Below, in pieces: positions 56,321 to 64,000 of a DNA stretch of 64,000 nt. Each line of letters starts with the position of its first letter. The stretch's first letter is position 1. Made by a program: the position numbers and the translations under genes. Where the stretch lies: contig NW_024468917.1 of NCBI RefSeq assembly GCF_011745365.1, positions 992,001 through 1,056,000 of the forward strand. The letters run 5' to 3'. Below the pieces are notes generated by a model that saw only the letters and a program-made list of their open reading frames with translations, was not told the origin of the DNA and made no database searches. Source of the stretch: Cryphonectria parasitica EP155. Lineage: Eukaryota; Ascomycota; Sordariomycetes; Diaporthales; Cryphonectriaceae.

Positions 56321-56557
56321 ACAACGGCTCCTGCAGCGGATGATGGGCCGGAGGAGTCGTGGTCGATCTGCCAGGGGCTCTTTGCGGTCAGCCCTGAGAC
56401 TACCAACGGGGGTGTTTGTATAGCGGTCTTGACGGCGGCGGGCGGGCAGACGTGCGTCACTGGGACTTGGCAGGACTGCATCTTTGATGTATCGCTGGGT
56501 GAGCGCGTCATGGATGATATGGAGAGGTGGCTTGGCCAGATCGCTTCCGAATTGTGA
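54864..56557 (+). CDS. Alcohol O-acetyltransferase-like protein
   Basis: BAHD/AATase-type (PF07247-like) acyltransferase; family members transfer acetyl from acetyl-CoA to alcohols to make esters. The main exon runs from about 54993 to 56557. The catalytic motif HHDGMSG is at about residue 138 of the main frame (HVHHDGMSGKIFHEDL). The C-terminal half contains TALNLRRHMP, RQLSWVVSNIGVIDG and GGVCIAVLTAAGGQ, as in this fold. A polyalanine run interrupts the last third. A first exon (54864-54944, MSGGVRES...KKLGYLF) fits the family's LGxLExY start, but its phase does not match any acceptor near 54990-54996, so the 5' splice is unresolved (short intron, sequence error or disruption). The main exon looks intact. 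Confidence 0.7.
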
Positions 56558-59500
56558 GGGAGTTGGGTAGAGTTGATGTCTGATATTGTTACTTGGATTA
56601 GCAGCCATTGCAGTATTTTGGAACACTTTACTTAATCGTCGTCGCCAAAAAGGCATCTTCTTAGCATAGCAAAGACTTCTGGCCTCTTGTCATTCCGGAT
56701 CATCGTAACTCCTGCCTGGTGATTTCCATGCTGCTCAAGAAGCCATTTTCCAAAAGATAGTTAACTCTCACATGTAGGCCTAGAGATTGTCACAACAGCA
56801 GTGTAACCTTGGCAGCTGGGCAGAGCCAATATTGACTCACTTGCTTCACTTGATTTGCTAGTATCCAGCCTGCTATAGCTGATCTACTGTATGTTCTACC
56901 TCAACATTAAAGATGCAAGATTTTGTATCATCAAGGCAAGGCCTCTTTTGTGTCTGACTTATGTCACTGACACACAGAGTCTGACGCTGGGGTTAACTTT
57001 GGGGACGATTGAAATGACCCATGCAAGGAAAAGGCTATGAAATTGAGAAACCGACCCGATTTGAGATTGTACTCAGTCATTCAACTTCTACTCGTACATA
57101 GTATCTCACTTATCGTGGCCTCAAGCTTTGTGGCTCAGTCTAGCTCAAGTAGCTTCAAACTTTGCGGTCTAAGCAGCTCAGATACTTTGATCTGTTTCAA
57201 TCTCAAATCAATCTTGATTTCCTCCCTCGGTTTACTCAAATACTCATCTGGCACCCCATGACACATCTGTATCGGATTATGCTTTTTGCAAAGATCGTGG
57301 GGCCAATCAACTCAGAAAAAAGCCACCGTCGTCATGGTCCAACGAGCTTGAGAACCTCTAGCATTCTATCATCGTCAGACCCCGCAATATTTTTAAACTC
57401 AGAAGGGCACGCAGATCACACAGGCCATACCAGGATCAGGGCTGGTTATGAGTATACTATGTTAGTGACCAGCAAGCATACTAAGAAAGCCCGCAGCCTT
57501 GCGCCAAGCAGGAATTGGACATCGTGTAAAACGTTCCCGAGTCAACTAGTCGGCTCGACGGTTCGAATTCGCTCTCGGTCTCGCAACTGTCACTTGTTAT
57601 TTTCAGAGGCGGGATGCCTCGCGAGAAACAAAGAACATTAGAAATCCCAAAATAGCCTGGTGCGAACATGGCTCGATTTCTGAAATGAATGCGTACAGCG
57701 GTCCTCGCGCGTGTATAACCCTTAATTTTTGTTAGTGTCTCAAGATTGCAGAAATGGAAAGCATGAGAGTTTCTTCGGTGGAGTTTCACAGAATCTGAAA
57801 CGATGCAACGTATGTTTGGTTTTTATTGTTGACAATGTCATCTTGCCCACAAGTTTTGGATCTGTGTTTATATTTAAAGTTGGGACTGTATATGTGTCCA
57901 CCATTCGAAACACCTTGTGCGGGTGCAGGGTCTCGGTAGATCGAGTCTGGATGAAAGATGGTCACACTGACACACCATTACGCAAATAAGTAAACCATAT
58001 CAGTTTGATTGTATTCTGACTTTTTGCAACCAGCAGTACGAAAAGAGCTGGTCTTCTAGTTACTTCAGTATTGTAAACTAATTTCAGCTTACGGAACATA
58101 GTACAAGTGTGCAAAAGGATTCATATTGTGCAACCTTGACAAAGGCCGAATCCATTAGTCGCATTATAAATTTACATTGACTACCTTAAGTACTTAAGGC
58201 AACTGACCACAACATATTCCTCACGACACACACGACACATATTAGAGGATGACTACCCTTATAACCCTTACTAGGCCAGTCCAAGTCCTATCAATACTTA
58301 GCAAAAGACCCAGAGAGCTTTACGTTCTACGTTTAAGGCTCGACAGCCATTTTAAGATTGGGTATTTCGCAACAGCATACAGCACGCTGCCAGCTACTTT
58401 TATGCTAACTTACCAAGAAGAACATACGCACAAGCTGCAAGGTCACAACGCACCAACATCTACGTACCAAAGTGACCGAGACATGCCCCCCCGGGATTAC
58501 GGCACTTTTAGGTCAAAAGCATCCTGTTTTCGCCATGACATCTGTGGATAGCGTTGCGGGCTCATTATTATGCTATTGAGCGGAAGCACCTTACTATAGT
58601 ACAAGGCAGCTCAGCTCGTCCCCCTTCCGCACTGACCTTTTGCGTTTATCTTTCAAGATCACACCACCTACAACTCATTACTTAATCAGCCATAGGGGGG
58701 TTTTTTTCTTTCTTTCTTCTTTTTTTTTTTTCATGGCGAAGAGAGTATTGAAATGGGATGTATGTGCGCGCATGAACACATTGACTACATGTAAGCTCGG
58801 CTCCTGCTTGGCCGATCAAACCAAGCCACTCAGAGCGAGGAAGCACGCTCGTTGTAAAATGTTTCTAGAACATACATCGTCTTGGGATGGGCAAGGAACA
58901 ATGAGCCATTCCCAGCCACACCACACCCCCCCCCCCCCTTTGAACTAGTCTCACCTGGCCCCCCTCCCCCAGCCATGACACCAATTGACAGCATCTCCTC
59001 AGCTCTAAACCAGATTTAAGTTGGGAGCCTCCACCGTGCAATGGGGCTGTCAACAAGCGCACCAATTCAAAAACCTCATTTCCTTGCCTTCCTTGAAAGG
59101 AAGAAGATGGACGAGTTCCCAGCTTCCTGCACCGTCCTAGTGTTTGGCTGGACAACTTTGGTAGCGACGATCGAAGGGGGTGGGAGCGTCACATCGGGTC
59201 GGCATGGTTTACCAGGTGCTTGCTTGCCCCCGCCCCCCCCTTCTCCCCTTCTAGAACCAGGTTTAGAGAGAGGAGGAGGAAAAGGGGTGGGGGGGGGGGG
59301 AGGGACTAAGACACAGAATTCTGGGGTGCAGGAGGAGCTAGACCTAGACCAACTATGATGGATGGGTTGGTGTCTGTTGATTTTTTTTGTTCCCTTTACG
59401 TATGTCTGTATGCACGAGCTTAGTTTGTACCGTGGTACTACTTCCGAGTTCGAGGAACCCTCTCATTTCGTCACATTTTCTCTTATAACCATCGTGTCAG

Positions 59501-60717
59501 CCTCAACCCACCCACACAAACCACCACCCCCTTGCCCTCTTCTTTTTTTTTTTTTTCCCAACCCAACCCCACTTCCCACAGGGTTTGACGGCCCGTTGAT
59601 TTGAGGGGGCAGGCCACATGCGGAACTCGTCACGCCGTGGTGCCAGGGTGTGGTTGAAGAAAGGGGGGGACCTCGACCTCGGGGACAAAACCAATTGCCA
59701 GGGTTCTGAGCAGCCCTTTGGGATTTGTATGCTCGGTAGTTTTGTTGCACGTTGATGTCAGTGCATGGTGTACTCGTCATAGGAGAAGAACACAGTTTGG
59801 TTAGGCCATTGACTTTTATTTATTTATTTATTTTTCAATTACTTTTTTGGGGAGGAGGAACGTGGTGCTTTGATCGGAGTTGCGAGATGATGGCAACTCT
59901 CGCCCGAGCGACCATGAAGCTGTCACGTTCCATCCATCCATCCATCCATCCATCCCCATCCATGGGCCCCCCCTTGCCTCCCCCAAAAACCCTAGCAAAG
60001 AAGAGAGGGAGGGGGGGAGGGAGGAGGGATCATGGGGAGAGGGGGGAAGAGGATATGCAAGTATGTACTGTATACTGCACACAGACTTTGTCTGATGAGA
60101 ACAACATGATCCATATCTCGTTCATCGTGTGCGCATACGTGGTTTGTCCTCCCTGGACCTTGGATCGAGGGTGGTGAACCGTCATCGGCCTTTTTCCAAA
60201 AAGTAGAACGTACATGGGAACTTCACGCCTGCAGTTCCTTTTTCGGGGCTGGGGGTTGAGGATGAAAGAAAGAGAGAAAAAAGGGAAAAAAAAGAATAAC
60301 AGGGAATAGAAACTCCACTCGATGCCACCCAAAGGGACAAAAAACACACAAATACAAGTTCCCTATAAACAAAACCCCCCTGCCATCTGGTTCCTTTTGA
60401 CACCTCATTTGATACCAAAACACCAGTGTTGAGTGAAAATGCTGAATGATCAAACCACATATAATATGTTGCTCAGCGGGACAGAAATGAAGACCATCGC
60501 AGATGTGTCTGCTTGAAAAGAATAATAAAATCCACCCAAAAAAGCATACTCATAAATAGCCGCCTCCGCTTGTGTGTGTGTCACATAGTCTTTCTTTGTG
60601 TGAAACGTTCCAAAGAAACCAAGATAGATGAGAAGAAAAGAAAAAAAATTCACAGTCCAAAGTGCGTTGCAACACATGTAGCAATCATCACCTCCCCTAT
60701 TTTCTCCTTTCTTTGCT
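56558..60717. other. Gene-free region, AT-rich in its middle
   Basis: 4.2 kb without a supported gene. 57.7-58.3 kb is AT-rich. A tRNA B-box-like word at 57560 lacks the rest of a tRNA. C/G runs (58928-58938, 59290-59300), a TTTA repeat (59815-59833) and a CCAT repeat (59931-59960) occur. Confidence 0.5.
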
Positions 60718-60931
60718 TCATTGTGACGAACCCGCAAAGAAGAAGTCAAACTCGTTGCCAGGACCCCTCGCGTTCTCGCTATCAGCCAGCTGCTCCAGCA
60801 GGGCCAAGAACGGATCCTTCTCCTCGCCGGGCCCGGTGCCGGTGCTGCCGCCCGAGGCGCTCATCCCACCGGGACTGTGTGCCAGCTGTGGCTGTTGCTG
60901 GGCACCAGAGGGACCTGTGGCAGAAGCAATG

Positions 60932-60965
<34 letters not shown>

Positions 60966-62914
60966 AGGCGGCATGGTTCGGTGTTGGTCGGGGTGTGGTG
61001 CCGTCGTTGCCGCCGTTCCAGGCAGCGGGGCTTGAGAAGGCATTAGTAGGTACTCCACCGAACATGGGATCATAGGAACTCGTGCTCGTGTTCGCGCAGG
61101 CTGGGTTGGAGTTGGAATTGGTATTGTTGTTGTTGGTGGTGGTGGAGGTAGTGTTGTTGCTGTTGTTGTTGTTGTTGTTGTTGTTGTTATTGTTGCTGGT
61201 GGTGGTGACGGTTGGGGAGGAAGGGCCACCACGTGCGCCGGGGGTCGAGGTGGGCAGGGCGGTGCCATAGTTTGTGTAAGGGGGGCTGAAGGGGTTGTGC
61301 ACCTGTGCTGGAGGGTGAGGATGAGGAGGAGGGTGGTGGTGGTGGGAGGGGATGGTGAAGCCGGCAGCAGCAGCAGCAGCTATGGCAGCCTTGTTGGCGA
61401 TATCGTCCGAGTCCTGCATACCGTTCATGTTTGCTTCCGAGAGGCCCTGGTGCGAGACAAGCGATGCCGGGCTGTGGAGCATCGCCGAGGTTTGGTATTG
61501 TTGTTGGTGTGTAGGGATCATGATAGTAGTAGGAGTGGTTGTCGTAGTGGAGAAGGGAGGGTGGTGTCGTTGGTGGTGGGATGGCGTCGGCAACCCTGTT
61601 GGGATGACGGTGTTGACGTTGCTGGCCAGCGGAGCCAGCGCTTTCGAGTCGGCCCTCCTCCGGCCGCCCTGGAGCATGCTCTTCCGCTTCAAGTTTGGCC
61701 TCTCGTGGCCCTGTTCAGCCGTCCTGGGCGAGTACAAATCGGGACCGGCATAGGCGGCTTCGGCGGTCAAGTCCACAGTCACATCGGTCAGAGAGAGGTT
61801 GGCCGCGTCAAAGCTGAAGCTGGGCCCGCCAGGCCCGCCGATGTTGGCATATCTGTCGAAGAAGTCCTCGAGGTGGAGCACAGGCGGGTAGTGCATATTT
61901 CCTAGGCTCTTGACCAGCTCCGAGTGCGCATTGAAGATGCCCTGGAGCGTCTCTCGCTGGTGCTGCACCGTGGCCCATGCAAACCGCAGCTCGCTGAGCT
62001 GCTGCATCTCCCTCGACAGGAACTCGGCAGAGGAGCAAAAGACACTCATCTCCCCCAGGGGCCCGTTCTTGCTGTAATGTGCGCCGTGGATGTGAACCGT
62101 GCCGGCGGTACAGATGCAGTATCCTACAAAGGCGGGCCACTCGATGGTTCCCGTCTGCTTGCCGAGCTCCACCAGCTCCGCGATGGCGTTGGCGTGCAGG
62201 AAGCACATGTTGGTGGCCTCGATCTGCCACGACTGGTGCTGGCCGTTTCCTGCGAGCTCGGCGAGGTCGATGGGGAGGAAGGGCCGGTAGATGAGGCAGT
62301 GCACCAGGTGATAGATGAGCTTGCTCAGGACGAGCACGGTCGAGTCATTCTGCCCAAAGAGCGTGTCGAGGCTGGAGAAGACGTCGTCGGTGCCCGACGC
62401 CCAGATGTCGAGATCTTGGCGGATCTTGGATAGATTCGAGAGCGTGTGCCAGGGGAAATGCGAGTCGCCCTTGACCCCTCCGGCGGCGAGATATCGGTTC
62501 GTGATGCCGAGGATCCTGCTGATCTCAATAAGCATGCCACTGCTGCCCTGTGACTTTCTTCCGGCGCCCTGCATGTATTGGTCGGCGGTCCCGCACTGGA
62601 AGAACTCGCCCTCGATTGGGAGTGCTGCTGGGTTGGGCGACCAGCACGGCAGCCGCAGGAGGATGGTCTTGTCTGCGATGAGACATGGTCTTTTGGATCC
62701 GCACGAGATGAATCGATCGAGCAGATAGCACGTCCAGAACAGTCTCCTTCGCGTCTCGCGCTCAATGGGCGTCACCGTGGCACGTGGGTCCATCTCTCGG
62801 TGCAGCTCCTGCGCCATGGTCATCCCGACAGCAGCAGCTACAATTCTTCGTGTTAGCCGTGACAAGGCAGTTCAAAAAGTGGAAAAAGAGAAATGGACGC
62901 GGAGAGAGAGAGAG

Positions 62915-62950
<36 letters not shown>

Positions 62951-64000
62951 CCTACTCAGAAGCATGTATGCCTTCTTTCCCTTTCCTGCCGCGGTGAAAG
63001 CAACGACCAGCAGCAGACAAGCTTGTAATGCATCAATAGACGGCTCATCGAGATCTATCTCAAGCCTCGCACGAGTAGCATGTTCTTCACTCAGCCTCAC
63101 CGCTGCTTGGTATCCATTTGGATGCGGCGTATACCTGTGTGTGTGTGTGTTGATTATGGTCAGCAGACCGATACAAGTACAAGAGAAGCAAGACGACCTG
63201 GGAACTTTGTTCTCTCACACATACCTCGCTGCTACAGCGTAGATGGCATGAACAAGATAATTAGGCAGCTGGTTGAGCTGAAGCCGTTGCCGGACAGAGG
63301 ACTCATCGAGTATGTAGAAGGGCTTGGCGTGAAATCTGGAGAAGTACGTATCCAGAAGAACATCGGGCTGCACCACCCCGGCTGGTGAATGGGCACTGGA
63401 GTCCTGGTTAGTCATTTGTCCATTAGGAAGTAGAATAATGATCCGCATCCTCCCCCTCGTCCTCCTCCTTCTCAGCTCGGGTGGGGATAAATTGATCTGG
63501 CGCACCTGCTCGGGCTGGGAGTATAAACAGCCGACTCGGGCACTTCTGTCGAGTGTGCCGCCTCTATGATGGTTTGAATCGGTTGTGGCTTCACTTCGAT
63601 CGACTCAACAGTAGCCGACTTTTCTGTCTCCTCGTTCTCCTCTTGCTGTTGCTGCTGCTGGGACCCGGCTGGGCCGGCTGGCGCTGATGCGGTGGTGGGA
63701 GTAACAGGAGCACTCTCAGAGGTTGGCGTTGCAGGCTGACCCTTCTTCTCTTTCAGTTTGGCCTCGAGCCCGTCGACCCTCTTCAGCAGAGCTTCCAAGA
63801 CATCTGTCTTGGGACCCCGCTTCTTCGGCACAGCATCTGTGCGTAGGGGAATAAAAAACACGGCTGGTCAGTCTTACGGGCCATCTCCTCCATTTCCCCC
63901 CTATGGCTCTTGGGGGAAAAAAGAAGAAAAAGAAAAGGTGGCACACATACCATAGATACAGGGACACTGGAAGACCTGGCAAGCCTCACACGATGGTCGT
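60718..64000 (-). CDS. Zn2Cys6 transcription factor with fungal_trans domain, 5' end outside window
   Basis: Nuclear regulator, cut by the window end. The minus-strand exons are: 64000-63951 (end of the zinc cluster, [13 protein letters not shown]), 63836 to about 63500 (basic linker [11 protein letters not shown] then a coiled coil, [19 protein letters not shown]), one ending at 63225 ([21 protein letters not shown]), 63134-62956 and 62837-60718. The middle-homology (PF04082) region is clear: [15 protein letters not shown], then [15 protein letters not shown] and [23 protein letters not shown]. The C-terminal 350 residues are low-complexity, with Asn, Thr, Ala and His runs (GTT repeat 61119-61195, GCT repeat 60930-60965). 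Junctions of the last four exons close, except the one between 63500 and 63420, where the frame shifts and the intron is uncertain. Target genes unknown. Confidence 0.85.
62903..62945. repeat. (GA)n repeat inside an intron
   Basis: GA dinucleotides in the intron 62838-62955 of the terminal Zn2Cys6 gene; the transcript has a CU tract there. Confidence 0.9.

Noticed and set aside
57470..57600. Possible tRNA with a GGTTCGAATTC word on the plus strand
   Set aside because: No matching acceptor or anticodon stem and no A box upstream; an isolated B-box-like word.

Overview
This 64 kb window is nuclear DNA of a filamentous ascomycete (Pezizomycotina, most likely Sordariomycetes). The evidence is short introns (about 50-240 nt) with fungal splice sites, Zn2Cys6 regulators, a dispersed tRNA-Arg(ACG), and fungus-specific families (PTH11-like rhodopsin domain, GT90/CAP10, AATase, a fungal Nup133, Apm3). 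I cannot support a narrower taxon. Splice phases were checked by hand for each multi-exon model; where they do not close I say so.

Layout. 1-16 kb: a Zn2Cys6 regulator (-), tRNA-Arg (-), complex I subunit NDUFB7 (+), a stretch of decayed coding fragments (4.2-6.1 kb), a small secreted protein gene (+), a C7orf25/DUF1308 protein (-), an epoxide hydrolase copy with an in-frame stop (+), a small unknown gene (+) and a saposin-like secreted protein (+). 16-37 kb is denser and mostly housekeeping: vacuolar-type MFS transporter (-), NUP133 (-), AFG1 (+), GT90 glycosyltransferase (+), AP-3 mu subunit (-), a tRNA-like locus (-), DMAC1-like protein (+), exosome RRP4 (+), OMA1 protease (-), small cytochrome b5 (+). 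37-50 kb: a large glycosylated membrane protein of unknown function (-), a LigI-like amidohydrolase (+), a repeat-rich gap, and the most unusual gene, one reading frame encoding a 7-TM PTH11-like receptor domain followed by a complete fucose-permease-type MFS transporter (-). 50-64 kb: a gene-poor stretch, an alcohol O-acetyltransferase-like gene (+), another gap, and a second Zn2Cys6 regulator (-) cut by the window end.

The genes do not form one pathway or an obvious biosynthetic cluster. Several act in mitochondria (NDUFB7, DMAC1-like, OMA1, AFG1), which I read as a loose coincidence rather than a cluster. Intergenic regions carry many microsatellites and long homopolymers, and a 250-bp tandem duplication near 44 kb. 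The main candidate for something new is the receptor-transporter fusion at 47.1-50.4 kb, a possible nutrient transceptor.
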